A stretch of 64,000 nt of DNA from Paenibacillus piri (GTDB lineage: Bacteria; Bacillota; Bacilli; Paenibacillales; NBRC-103111): positions 63,113 to 127,112 of the forward strand of contig NZ_SMRT01000010.1 of the NCBI RefSeq assembly GCF_004354045.1. Reading direction: 5' to 3'. Positions 48,401-56,513 of this stretch are shown here, one piece after another. Position numbers and translations under genes: made by a program. Within the stretch, counting starts at the first letter, position 1. The number at the start of each line of letters is the position of its first letter. The notes beneath the pieces were generated by a model, which worked only from the letters and a program-made list of their open reading frames with translations, was not told the origin of the DNA and made no database searches.

Positions 48401-51200
48401 CTCCATCCAATTGCCCTGTCGTTTCCTTATCATAATAGGAGTCGATAATGTTGGAATTATTGACTCCCACGAGTCCGCCAACGCCAACGTTTGCAACAAC
48501 GCTGCCTGTCGCATAGGTGTTCACAATTCTTTCAGACTTATGGACCCCCACCAATCCGCCAACGACTTGGTCACCCTTTACCGAGCCTGTCGCATAGGCG
48601 TCTCCTACGTAACCTTCATTCCCCCCTACCAACCCGCCGACATAATAGCGTCCGGTTACTGCGCCCGTCGAAAAGGACAATTCGATCGAACTTGTTTTGT
48701 TACTCCGACCCGCTAAACCGCCGACTTCATCCAGAGCATGAACTTCACCTAAAGCATAGGATTCCAGAATAGAGCCGTAATGGGACCCGACCAGCCCGCC
48801 TGCATGGTTGTTGCCCTCTACCATCCCTGTTGCAAAGGATCGGGAAATAGAACCGTTGTAGTCATTTGCGCCGATCAGTCCGCCGACATTGTCGCCAATG
48901 CCCAGACTCTTGACCGCCCCCGTGGCATAAGAATCTGCAATGGAACCGCCGTTATTGTAACCGATCAGCCCGCCGGCGCCATACTGCTTGCTCGTGACTG
49001 CGCCTGTAGCATGGGAGTGCTGAATATTCCCATTATTTTTACCGACTAGCCCGCCGACATCGTTGCTGCCAGTTACGGCCCTTTCGGAATAGGAGTCGGC
49101 AATGACCGAAAAATTTTCACCGACAAGACCGCCGACATTTTGCCCATTGCCAGTTAGCTCATTTGTCGAGTAGGCTTTAGAGATGGAACCGTAATTGTAT
49201 CCCGCCAGCCCTCCGACAGAATAGCTGCCGGATACCGTTCCGGAAACCCGGGAACTCGTAATCGAACCGTTATTGCTGCCGACGAGAGCGCCAACGCCAT
49301 TGTTGCCGCTCACATTCGCTCCGGTTAAACCAACATTCTGAAGATCAGCGCTCGCTGCCGTGTATCCGAACAAGCCCTGGTTATTTGCGCCAGGCCGATT
49401 GATGAGTAGCCCCGTAATTTCCTTTCCGTTTCCGTCCAATGTTCCGGTAAACGGCACACTTGCCGTTCCAATCGGCACCCAGCCCGCGCCGTCGTTATAT
49501 CCAGCCCCTCCGCTGGCGAGATAGCCGGATAAGTCAATATTTGCGGCCAGCTTAAAAGAAGCGCTCAAAGCGTTCCTGACACGATTCAGTTGATCGGCCG
49601 TCCGGATTTCGAAGGGGGAGTCTGCCGAGCCGTCCCCGCCTGCAAAATTCGACGTCCACATCGCATATAGCGTCACATCCGCCGCGCCGATCGGGATCGA
49701 TTCGCCGGCGGCGTAGCTCGTTCCTTTGCCATCCGCCTGCATATTCCAGCCCGCGAATGTGTAGCCCGGCCGCGCTAGATTACCCGTATTCTCCAGAACG
49801 GCGGCCGTCTTTCCCTGCTCATACACATTGTTGTCGCTCGGCACGCTGCCGTCCTTGCTACCGTTACCGTCATACAACACGGCATAAATCGGCGTAGAGG
49901 CGGTCTTCACTTGAATGGCGCTGCTCGGCGCCGATTCGGAGGCATCAATGAACGCGTTCACCGTAAACGTATAGGAAGTGTTCGGCGCGAGTCCGCTCAA
50001 CCTGACAGTGGGGTTAGTCCCGGTCGCAACGGCCGTTTCTTTTCCATTCTGATAAATACGGTAACCGGTTGCTCCGGATACGGCGTCCCACGAAAGCACA
50101 GTCGATGCATGCGTCGTCTTGCTGGCTTGCAGATTCGACGGTACGGCGGGAGGGAGCAGCATTTGTTTAATCTCTCCGTCTATTGACCCCGCATATAGGT
50201 TGCCGTTAGCTGCGACCAAGGCATTCACATTGCTAGGGGAGTTGTCCAACTGTGTCCACACGCCATTGCTGTACGACCACACAGCGCTGCCGCCATTCAG
50301 TGTGCCCGCATATAATGTGTCATTCACATAGACCAGACTTCGCACCTTCTGCGGCGAGCCCTTTAACTGCGTCCATGTTCCGCCGCTATACGCCCATACG
50401 TCACCGTTGACGCTACCCTTTTGAGATCCTGCGTATAACGTGCCGTTCACGTTCAATAAAGCAAATACTGAGCCAGGGGAGCCGCTCATCCGATAACAAT
50501 AGCTATTGCAATACCATACGTCTTCATTCTGATAATTTATCGACCCTACATACAGAACGCCATTCATATCCGCCAAAGCATAAACTCTCAACGGAGAATT
50601 GAGCAGTGTATACCACCCCATGGGGGAGTATGCCATAACGCCATCTCCTAATGCCGACCCCGCATAAAGCTGATTGCCGCCGGTCGCCGCATCGTGCACA
50701 TACGTAAAAGAAGTCGCGGCTTGTACAGATTTTTCCATATGCTGCCATGTTCCGCCGCTGTACACCCATACGTCATCCATTCCGTTACGCGTCCCCGCAT
50801 ATAGCTTACCGCCCACGTTAGCTAACGAGAACACATGGCTCGGTGAACCGCTCATTCGTATCCATCTGCCGTCCTGATATTCCCATACGGTGTTGTCCCA
50901 TGTGGAATCGATATCGGTCCCCGTCGCCGCGTACAGCTTACCTCCTACTTCAGCCAAAGCTTTTACATTGCTCGGCGCATTTATCCCTGCCGTCGTCCAG
51001 GCCGGCGTCGCTGCATGGGCCACATGATCTGTATTCAAAGAAGGAAACAACATGATGACAACAAGCAGCAGTGCCAGAAATCCCTTTCCCGCTCGGGACA
51101 ACCGGCGCTTGATCCGCCCGAGCGAGAAGGCCGCCAACCTAGCCCAGAGCAATGACCTCTCACTTCGCCGCATTTTGATTGATCCTGCAGATCGTTTCAT
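45489..51200 (-). CDS. SLH surface protein with GLUG and Listeria-Bacteroides repeats
   Basis: Secreted protein of 1903 residues; AAGGAGG precedes ATG 51200. An unusually long signal peptide (~66 residues, KGFLALLLVVIMLFPSLN then AHA) leads to a propeller-like region (~70-350) of repeats GNLYAGSIDG / GTLYAGSQKG. An FN3 domain (~355-435) and one Listeria-Bacteroides (Flg_new) unit follow, then GLUG repeats (~640-930; VGGLVGKNNGNI, AGGLIGYNNGGS). Seven tandem Flg_new units span ~980-1555 (GYTFAGWNTQSDGKGTSY). A Gly/Ser linker leads to an unnamed beta domain and three SLH domains (~1727-1903; GYPDGTFNPDGPITRAEF, GYEDGSFRPTARITRAEM, GRDGNSFVPNDTATRAEA). The parts list is that of adhesins anchored to the cell wall. 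Free-standing gene with its own terminator. Confidence 0.9.
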   Translation of the reverse strand: MKRSAGSIKMRRSERSLLWARLAAFSLGRIKRRLSRAGKGFLALLLVVIMLFPSLNTDHVAHAATPAWTTAGINAPSNVKALAEVGGKLYAATGTDIDSTWDNTVWEYQDGRWIRMSGSPSHVFSLANVGGKLYAGTRNGMDDVWVYSGGTWQHMEKSVQAATSFTYVHDAATGGNQLYAGSALGDGVMAYSPMGWYTLLNSPLRVYALADMNGVLYVGSINYQNEDVWYCNSYCYRMSGSPGSVFALLNVNGTLYAGSQKGSVNGDVWAYSGGTWTQLKGSPQKVRSLVYVNDTLYAGTLNGGSAVWSYSNGVWTQLDNSPSNVNALVAANGNLYAGSIDGEIKQMLLPPAVPSNLQASKTTHASTVLSWDAVSGATGYRIYQNGKETAVATGTNPTVRLSGLAPNTSYTFTVNAFIDASESAPSSAIQVKTASTPIYAVLYDGNGSKDGSVPSDNNVYEQGKTAAVLENTGNLARPGYTFAGWNMQADGKGTSYAAGESIPIGAADVTLYAMWTSNFAGGDGSADSPFEIRTADQLNRVRNALSASFKLAANIDLSGYLASGGAGYNDGAGWVPIGTASVPFTGTLDGNGKEITGLLINRPGANNQGLFGYTAASADLQNVGLTGANVSGNNGVGALVGSNNGSITSSRVSGTVSGSYSVGGLAGYNYGSISKAYSTNELTGNGQNVGGLVGENFSVIADSYSERAVTGSNDVGGLVGKNNGNIQHSHATGAVTSKQYGAGGLIGYNNGGSIADSYATGAVKSLGIGDNVGGLIGANDYNGSISRSFATGMVEGNNHAGGLVGSHYGSILESYALGEVHALDEVGGLAGRSNKTSSIELSFSTGAVTGRYYVGGLVGGNEGYVGDAYATGSVKGDQVVGGLVGVHKSERIVNTYATGSVVANVGVGGLVGVNNSNIIDSYYDKETTGQLDGGKGDGKASEEMWRESTYNGWNFDALWSIREGTNNGYPYLFEVLPLFKVVYDGNESISGSVPIDSNKYEPGATVTVLGNTGNLVNPGYTFAGWNTQADGKGTSYTAGAAFPMGVANVTLYAMWAGIPTYTVTYNGNGAASGSAPIDSHAYEQGVTVSVYGNTGNLAKPGHTFAGWNTQSDGKGTSYAAGAAFPMGMANVTLYAIWMSNPALTFTVTYDGNGAVTGNVPIDSNAYEQGVTVSVYGNTGNLLKPGYTFAGWNTRADGKGSSYAAGATFSMGIANVTLYAMWTSNPMLTYTVTYSGNGAASGSVPIDSHVYEQGVTVSVYGNIGNLMNPGYTFAGWNTRVDGKGSSYAAGATFPIGTANVTLYAMWTSNPALTYTVTYNGNDAATGNVPIDSHAYETGTTVTVLDNTGNLAKPGYTFAGWNTQSDGKGISYAAGTAFPMGAANVTLYAKWTSNPPLTYTVMYDGNGAESGSAPIDSHAYETGTTVTVLDNTGNLMKPGYTFAGWNTQSDGNGTSYASGAAFPMGVANVTLYAMWTSNPPLTYTVTYDGNGAESGSVPIDSHAYETGTTVTVLDNTGNLMKPGYTFTGWNTQSDGNGTSYATGAAFPMDAANVTLYAKWTVNNTGGSSRGRSSGGSSSTPSSDTVISTNGSITLPLGKKGELSLGDEVKIVISDDAFDKELQITINRVTDVQNLFTGKDGLASPIFEILKNVPENFSEPITLTFTFNPNSLKDHQKPSVFYYDESKKVWVDIGGEVNGNAITVTVDHFTKFAVFAIGQETDAKQPVNFSDIAGHWAEAIIRQSVGMGFVSGYPDGTFNPDGPITRAEFTVMLTGALKLEGSSEELAFTDNGQIGSWAKQSVARAVWAGIVSGYEDGSFRPTARITRAEMAVMIARALKFSLDENATTSFADDREIPKWAKATVEMIRKQGIVSGRDGNSFVPNDTATRAEAIVMALRMLKVRDTQ
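46530..48250 (-). repeat. Seven tandem Flg_new-encoding repeats
   Basis: Repeats of about 80 codons, each with the pattern YTVTYDGNGA..GS.PIDSHAYE and GYTFAGWNTQ. They are clearly related at the DNA level but more diverged than the 267-bp repeats of the 1017-residue protein; the last three units (nearest 46530) are the most alike. Confidence 0.85.
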
Positions 51201-51309
51201 ATCGCCCTATTATCCTCCTTGCTTTCTCGTCAAAAATGGAAAGATAACGACAGCATATCAAACCCGCCTCCCAAAACACTCCCAAGACATGGAGCCGTAC
51301 ATAAAATAA

Positions 51310-51422
51310 CCCCACAAAGTGAGGCCTTGGCTTCGAAGCTGATTCAGGTACTTTGCGGGGAGCCCCGAAATTTATAAAAACAGAGAGACTCTCTTTGTAA
51401 AACTGCGAGAATCTCTCTGTTT
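51310..51422 (-). terminator. Tandem terminator hairpins after response regulator gene
   Basis: AAACAGAGAGA (51378-51388) pairs perfectly with TCTCTCTGTTT (51412-51422) and on the minus strand is followed by TTATAAATTT. A second hairpin, CCCCACAAAGT (51310-51320) with ACTTTGCGGGG (51350-51360), follows with TTATTTTAT. They end the minus-strand two-component operon. Confidence 0.75.
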
Positions 51423-51456
51423 GACCTGTTCAGTTAATAGGAGATACATATATCCG

Positions 51457-52596
51457 CTACGCTTCCGTCGATTTATGTACGAATGCCGCCGCCAGCTTGC
51501 GGATCTCCTCCGCAGGCGCTGCGCCAAGCTCCGCCGCTAGTCTTCCGACATACCGCTCATATTGCGTGCGAAAAGAACCGGCCTCCCCATCTTCGACATA
51601 CAGACGAAGCAGCTCGCCGGTCATTTCCTCATCCAGCGGGGCATGCAGCAAGTAGACGCGCAGCGTTTCCTTCGCCGCCGAACGTTCTCCGATTCGCCGA
51701 TAATAGGCGGTCAGCATGCGGACAAGACTTGCTTGTTGAGCCGCAATCCCGGTTGCCAGACCCGCGCTCCAGCTATAATCTTTGCTGCCGAACAAGGAAC
51801 CGGCATACGACCGCAGCAGCTTGACGGCTTCCGCCGCATACCGCTCGTCGATCTCCGCCGTACGGTTCATGAAGTCCCGGAAACGCTCCAAATCCGAGAA
51901 ATCGGGAGACAGCTGCAGACGGTATCCTTCATTGCTGTTGGATAAATCCAAGCTCACGCCGGCATCCTTCAGCGCTTTTTTCAACCGGTACACCGAATTG
52001 TGCACATTATGGAGCGCACGGTCTTCATCCAGATCCGGCCAAAGCAGATCGGCCAGCTGCCATTGACCTACAAGCCGGTTCGGATACGCCAGCAAATAAG
52101 CAAACAGCTCTTCCGTCTTGCGGGTTGGCCAATTGATCAATCTGCCGTCCGAGCCCCTCGTTTCAAATGTGCCGAAGCAGCGCACGATCGGTTCGTGATC
52201 CGCCGCGACAACGGGTCGAAGCGCCGAACGCATGACATGAAGCTTCTGCAATCTTGCCGCTACCCGCTCCAATTCCTCCGAAGTGATCGGCTTCAGCAAA
52301 TAATCGATCGCATGGACGCGGAAAGCATCGACCGCATAATCCGGATACGCCGTTGTGAATACGATCTGAAGCTCCTCATTTTGCGCTTTCAGCTTCTCTG
52401 CGAGCTGGATGCCGCCCATCTTCGGCATTTCCACATCAAGGAACACGGCATCGGGCTTCAACTCCGCATGGCGGTTCAGCGCGGCAATCGGACTGGTGAA
52501 CGCTCCGGCGACTTGCAGCAAGGGATGCTCGCCGACAAGTCTCTCCATGAGCTCCAAAATCGGCTGCTCATCTTCCACAATCATGACACGAAGCAA
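51457..52596 (-). CDS. Response regulator with C-terminal BTAD (SARP-like) domain
   Basis: Protein of 379 residues. The receiver domain (1-120) has acidic residues in VEDEQ, phosphoacceptor Asp54 in FLDVEMPKMGG and Lys102 in LLKPI. An OmpR/SARP-like winged helix follows (~135-235; KTEELFAYLLAYPNRLVGQW, ALHNVHNSVYRLKKALKDAG), then a bacterial transcriptional activation domain of TPR-like helices (~240-372). This domain order is known in Firmicute response regulators that partner 7TM-DISM hybrid kinases. The gene sits 42 nt after the kinase and is its probable output. Confidence 0.9.
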   Translation of the reverse strand: MLRVMIVEDEQPILELMERLVGEHPLLQVAGAFTSPIAALNRHAELKPDAVFLDVEMPKMGGIQLAEKLKAQNEELQIVFTTAYPDYAVDAFRVHAIDYLLKPITSEELERVAARLQKLHVMRSALRPVVAADHEPIVRCFGTFETRGSDGRLINWPTRKTEELFAYLLAYPNRLVGQWQLADLLWPDLDEDRALHNVHNSVYRLKKALKDAGVSLDLSNSNEGYRLQLSPDFSDLERFRDFMNRTAEIDERYAAEAVKLLRSYAGSLFGSKDYSWSAGLATGIAAQQASLVRMLTAYYRRIGERSAAKETLRVYLLHAPLDEEMTGELLRLYVEDGEAGSFRTQYERYVGRLAAELGAAPAEEIRKLAAAFVHKSTEA

Positions 52597-52638
52597 GTAT
52601 ACTCCCCCTTAGCACAACAGTTTGCATCACCACAAATG

Positions 52639-54267
52639 CTAGCCGGCCGCATTCGCCGCCTCTCGTTTCGGCAAATAAACGACGACCCTCGTTCCTTTCT
52701 CCAATGCCGAATCAATGGATAGGCTCGCACCCGGCAAGGACATCAGCCGTTTGCGGACGTTGGTCATTCCAATGCCGGAGCCATCCGGCCGTTCGCCTGC
52801 ATTCAGTTGATACAATACATCGTCTGCCATGCCTACGCCGTCGTCGACAATTTCGAACCGGATATACCCGTTTCCGTCCGTAATCGATAACGTTACGGTT
52901 CCGGCGCCGTCCTTTTCAAAAATGCCATGCCGAATCGCATTTTCAACAAATGGCTGGATAGTGAAAGAAGGGATGCTGGCCGTTTCCAATCCGGAATCCT
53001 GCTGCAGTTTGAAGGAAAGGCGATCGCCGAACCGCGCCTTCTCAATCTCCACATAAGCCCGAATCAGTTCCAGCTCTACGTTTAACGGCACATGCGATGC
53101 ATGAAGCTCCCGCTGAAATACCGTTCGCAAATAGCGGCTCAGCATGGAGAGCAGATAAGCCGCTTTTTTCCCATCCGTGTAACAGAAGGAAACGATGCTG
53201 CTGATTGCATTATACAGAAAATGCGGCTTGATCTGCGCTTGAAGAAAGGCAATCTCATTACGCATGGCTTGATCCATCGAGGTTTTCATCGACAATAGCG
53301 TCCGAACCCGCGCGGCTAATGTCTTCGCATCGAACGGCTTGGCGATAAAATCGTTCCCTCCGGCCTTGAAGCAAAGCTCGATATCGTACAAGGAATCTTT
53401 CACCGTGGCGAAAAGGACAGGCAGTTCGAGCACGGAACGCGTTTCCCGCACGGTTCGGCACAAGTCGATACCCGAAATTTCGGGCATCATGACATCCGCA
53501 ATCATCAGATCGACGCGCGGGTGGGACTCCAGCTTTTGAAGCGCCTCCTTGGCGGAAAAAGCCGTCAACACATTATACTCGTCGCCCAGCAGGTTGAGCA
53601 AAATTCTCACGTTGGACGCTTCGTCGTCAACTATCAGCACGGTATTCTCCCGCATCGGATCGACGACATCCAGCTGCATCTGGAGCGTGGAAGCTACCCT
53701 GCTTCCAAACCCCGGCGATAATAACGCTGGCTCGGCCAGTTCATCATTGCCGCCTTGGGCAGCCGGCAGAGTAAAGGTCATCCGTGTGCCTTGCCCCGGC
53801 TCGGACCGCTCAACGAAAATACGACCGCCCATTCTCTCAATCAGCTGCCGGCTAATATATAGACCGAGCCCCATCCCCGTGTAGCCGTCGTTCGGCAAAA
53901 GCCGATCCGCCTGTTCGAAGTAGCCGAAAATCGCTTCATGGCTTTCCGGCGGTATGCCTACTCCCGTATCCTCGACCGACACGACTACCCGGCCTTCCGC
54001 CGCTGCAGCGCTGATTTCGATGGTTCCTTTTTTCGTATGCTTCATGGCATTGTGTATCAGGTTATACAGCACCTGCCTTACCCGATTCTCATCGGCGGCG
54101 GCCAGTGTACCGGGCGGAATGCGGTTCTCCCAACGCACATCTTTGCCGGTCAGCTCGAATTCCAGCACTTGAAACGCCGTCTCGGCAGCGACGCGAATAT
54201 CTACCGCCGTCTGCCCCAGCAGCAGATCGCCATGCTTCAACCGGACAACATCAACCAGGTCGTTCAC
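52639..54267 (-). CDS. Hybrid sensor kinase, C-terminal fragment (HATPase-REC-His_kinase-HATPase)
   Basis: Frame of 542 codons starting at a GTG (54267) that has no independent ribosome binding site. It picks up in the middle of a dimerisation domain (NDLVDVVRLKHGD). Then come a HATPase (~30-165; NLIHNAMKHTKKG, DTGVGIPPE, GMGLGLYISRQL), a receiver domain (~205-320; MIADVMMPEISG, LPVLFATVKD), a LytS-type His_kinase region with phosphoacceptor His in QIKPHFLYNAISS (~345) and a second HATPase (~440-535; PFVENAIRHGIF, GIGMTNVRKRL). This is the second half of one large kinase whose first half ends in another frame at 54251. Confidence 0.8.
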   Translation of the reverse strand: MNDLVDVVRLKHGDLLLGQTAVDIRVAAETAFQVLEFELTGKDVRWENRIPPGTLAAADENRVRQVLYNLIHNAMKHTKKGTIEISAAAAEGRVVVSVEDTGVGIPPESHEAIFGYFEQADRLLPNDGYTGMGLGLYISRQLIERMGGRIFVERSEPGQGTRMTFTLPAAQGGNDELAEPALLSPGFGSRVASTLQMQLDVVDPMRENTVLIVDDEASNVRILLNLLGDEYNVLTAFSAKEALQKLESHPRVDLMIADVMMPEISGIDLCRTVRETRSVLELPVLFATVKDSLYDIELCFKAGGNDFIAKPFDAKTLAARVRTLLSMKTSMDQAMRNEIAFLQAQIKPHFLYNAISSIVSFCYTDGKKAAYLLSMLSRYLRTVFQRELHASHVPLNVELELIRAYVEIEKARFGDRLSFKLQQDSGLETASIPSFTIQPFVENAIRHGIFEKDGAGTVTLSITDGNGYIRFEIVDDGVGMADDVLYQLNAGERPDGSGIGMTNVRKRLMSLPGASLSIDSALEKGTRVVVYLPKREAANAAG

Positions 54268-55756
54268 GAGTTGACGTATCGTGAATAAGCGCGAGCTCCG
54301 TCCGCTGCCTATCGGATAGCACGCCGGCTTTGCCGTCGAGCAAATAGGAAGCGATGTTCTGGATGCCGTGCAGCGGCGTTTTCAACTCATGCGACGTATT
54401 CGCCAAAAATTCGTCCTTCAGCTTGTCGCGAACAAGCAGCTGCTCCGTCAGCTTCTCGGTCTGTTCCGTTGCAGAGGTCAGACGCAGCGCGAGCAGCGAA
54501 TTCATGAACATAATGACGGCAAGAAAGGCCATCCGTCGTCCCATGTCGGTCTGAACCAGACCGATTGAATAGAGGAACCCGACCAGCAGGATCATGGTGA
54601 CGGAGATCAGCATGCCGACCACCAAAAAAGATTCCTTCTGCTTCAGTTGCCCGTCCTTCCTCAAGCCAAGTCTGACGGCCCGGTACAAGTAAAAAGCAAC
54701 CACCAGCGTAACGTAACCCCACGGCAAATTGCCAATCTTGGAGTATGCCTCGTAAGGCAGCGCAAGGACGGCGCCCAAATATAGAGCGATCGGCGAAAGC
54801 AGCAGGGCAAGATGACTGCGCGTCAGCAGCTTGCCGTCCAGATGATGGAGGAAGATGCCGAGTACGGCAATGTTCGAGAACCCGCCGAGGTTATACACTT
54901 TATGGTAAAATTCATTGGAAATGCCCGGCACGAGCTGCAGCACAAGCTTATCGCCATCCAGCACGACAAGCACCATCAAGGTTAAAAAGTACAGACCGCT
55001 GTACAGGTAGGCCTTGTCCTTCAGGCGCATGACGTAAATGCTGAGGTGGTACCCGCCAAACAGCAGCAGGATGAACAGACCGAAAAATTCGAAGGCAAAC
55101 CGGATTTGGTCTAACCGTAAAATATCGGCCTGCGAGCCGAAGTACAAATCCTCGAAGCCTCCGCCATTTGACAAGGTGAAATTGGCCACCTGCAGGACGA
55201 TTTCCAGCTCCGGCCCCTGCACCCAGGCGAATGTGCTGTAGGGTTTGTTTTCAGCCTTGTAATCAGAGCTGGCAGCGGTAGTCGGGTTGCCTCCATGACC
55301 AAGCAATAGGCCGTTCACATAAAGGCGGTGCGACGAGTGAATGTTCGACACCCGGAACCCGTATTGGCCGCCAGTCTCGGGCAGCTTCGCGATTAACCGA
55401 TAAGTGCCGTATGTCGTCTGGCTGGCTTTGTCGGCAGGAATGCTGCTGTACCACGCATTCGGAATTTGGGCGGAATAGGAAGACGCGTTCGCCGTTCGCC
55501 CATTACGGAAATCGTCCGGCGTAAAAAACTCTGTCGGGTAAAAATTCCATTCTCCGTTAAGCGCAATAAAGCTTTTTTGTCCGAAATTCCATCGGCTCAA
55601 ATCGAGAACGCCCTGCCGCGCTTCCGGCGCTGTCCGGTCAGGAACGGTATATTGGTACAGCGCGATCAGAAGAATGAACGAAATGAGCGGGATGAGCGCA
55701 AGCCCCGCCGCCCGATAGCCGAAGCGTATTCCTCCCCGTAAACTCCAGCTTTGCAT
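54251..55756 (-). CDS. Hybrid sensor kinase, N-terminal fragment (7TM-DISM sensor and HisKA)
   Basis: ATG 55756 (MQSWSLRGG) follows GGAGGG by 5 nt; the earlier in-frame ATG at 55792 lacks a site. The 501-residue product has a membrane segment, an extracellular 7TMR-DISMED2-like beta domain (~50-180; WYSSIPADKASQTTYGTYRL), seven membrane helices (~190-385) and the start of HisKA with the H-box ANTSHELKTPLHGIQNIASY. It then reads IHDTSTRERPG and stops, whereas relatives continue into the sequence found in the overlapping frame. A small deletion or frameshift near 54260 thus split one gene into two. As drawn, this half could not phosphorylate because it has no ATP-binding domain. Confidence 0.8.
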   Translation of the reverse strand: MQSWSLRGGIRFGYRAAGLALIPLISFILLIALYQYTVPDRTAPEARQGVLDLSRWNFGQKSFIALNGEWNFYPTEFFTPDDFRNGRTANASSYSAQIPNAWYSSIPADKASQTTYGTYRLIAKLPETGGQYGFRVSNIHSSHRLYVNGLLLGHGGNPTTAASSDYKAENKPYSTFAWVQGPELEIVLQVANFTLSNGGGFEDLYFGSQADILRLDQIRFAFEFFGLFILLLFGGYHLSIYVMRLKDKAYLYSGLYFLTLMVLVVLDGDKLVLQLVPGISNEFYHKVYNLGGFSNIAVLGIFLHHLDGKLLTRSHLALLLSPIALYLGAVLALPYEAYSKIGNLPWGYVTLVVAFYLYRAVRLGLRKDGQLKQKESFLVVGMLISVTMILLVGFLYSIGLVQTDMGRRMAFLAVIMFMNSLLALRLTSATEQTEKLTEQLLVRDKLKDEFLANTSHELKTPLHGIQNIASYLLDGKAGVLSDRQRTELALIHDTSTRERPG

Positions 55757-56058
55757 CGCCGCCCTCCCGATTCCGCCTTCGGCTTTCAGCATGTTCCATC
55801 AGCCATAAATTTCATTCCAGACATCCCCTTGCAACATTTGTTCCGCAGTGCCTCTATGCTGAATCATACCATAGCCGTACTTCCAATATCCTTACTTTTT
55901 AACATGAGCCGGTATATCCAAATTGTGGTGAGGCAGAAAACTTTTACTGTACGGATACGCAACTTATAGCCGACAATTGTTAAAGTTATTGTATACCAAT
56001 ATTTTATAGGAACGTAATCCCAAATTGCTCACAAAAAATAAGGTCTCATAATCACTTA
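55757..56058. other. Divergent intergenic region, kinase and blaI-like genes
   Basis: No ORF with a ribosome binding site and no stable hairpin was seen. The minus-strand promoter of the two-component operon should lie here but no -35/-10 pair with good spacing stands out. Confidence 0.3.
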
Positions 56059-56110
56059 TTGACAACTGCTACAACTTGTCGTAATATGAATTTGCGACAA
56101 CTTGTCGCAA
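56059..56110 (+). promoter_or_regulatory. Promoter with two BlaI-type operators
   Basis: TTGACA (56059-56064), 17-bp spacer, TAATAT (56082-56087). TACAACTTGTCG (56070-56081) lies between the boxes, and the perfect 19-bp palindrome TTGCGACAACTTGTCGCAA (56092-56110) covers the transcription start region. Both contain ACAACTTGT; BlaI/MecI repressors bind TACA/TGTA dyads of this form. Repressor binding would block its own operon. Confidence 0.8.
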
Positions 56111-56132
56111 TAAAATTCCAGAGGTGCGCACG

Positions 56133-56513
56133 ATGGAGAAGCTAGGAAGATTGTCGGAAACGGAATTGGAGATCATGGAGGTAATATGGAAATTCGCCGA
56201 ACCCGTGACGGTAACTCAGTTAGTCGAAATTTTTGAAGGCAGAGATTGGAAAACATCAACTGTATCCACTATGCTGAAACGGCTGATCGACAAAGGATTT
56301 CTTACCAAATCAATGAGCGGAAAAGTAAATTATTATGAACCTGTTTTGTCATGGAGCGAATACAAGAAGTACGAAACCCAAACCTTTCTTCACCGGTTAT
56401 ACAACGGGAAAGTGAAAAATTTTATCGCCGCCCTCGTTGATAATGACGAGCTCAATCAGGATGACATAGCGGAGCTAAAAGACTGGTTCAGCCGCAAGGA
56501 TGGCAAAAAATGA
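56133..56513 (+). CDS. BlaI/MecI-family transcriptional repressor
   Basis: Protein of 126 residues; ATG 56133 (MEKLGRLSETELEIMEVIWK) is preferred to the in-frame GTG at 56124 because AGAGGTG then has proper spacing. The winged helix reads ELEIMEVIWKFAEPVTVTQL and WKTSTVSTMLKRLIDKGFLT, the recognition helix of BlaI. The C-terminal dimerisation region is shorter than in MecI, and the site cleaved by the partner protease (NF/NL region) is not obvious. It overlaps the downstream membrane protease gene by 4 nt (ATGA), so the two are translationally coupled. It should bind the operators at 56070-56110. Confidence 0.9.
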   Translation: MEKLGRLSETELEIMEVIWKFAEPVTVTQLVEIFEGRDWKTSTVSTMLKRLIDKGFLTKSMSGKVNYYEPVLSWSEYKKYETQTFLHRLYNGKVKNFIAALVDNDELNQDDIAELKDWFSRKDGKK

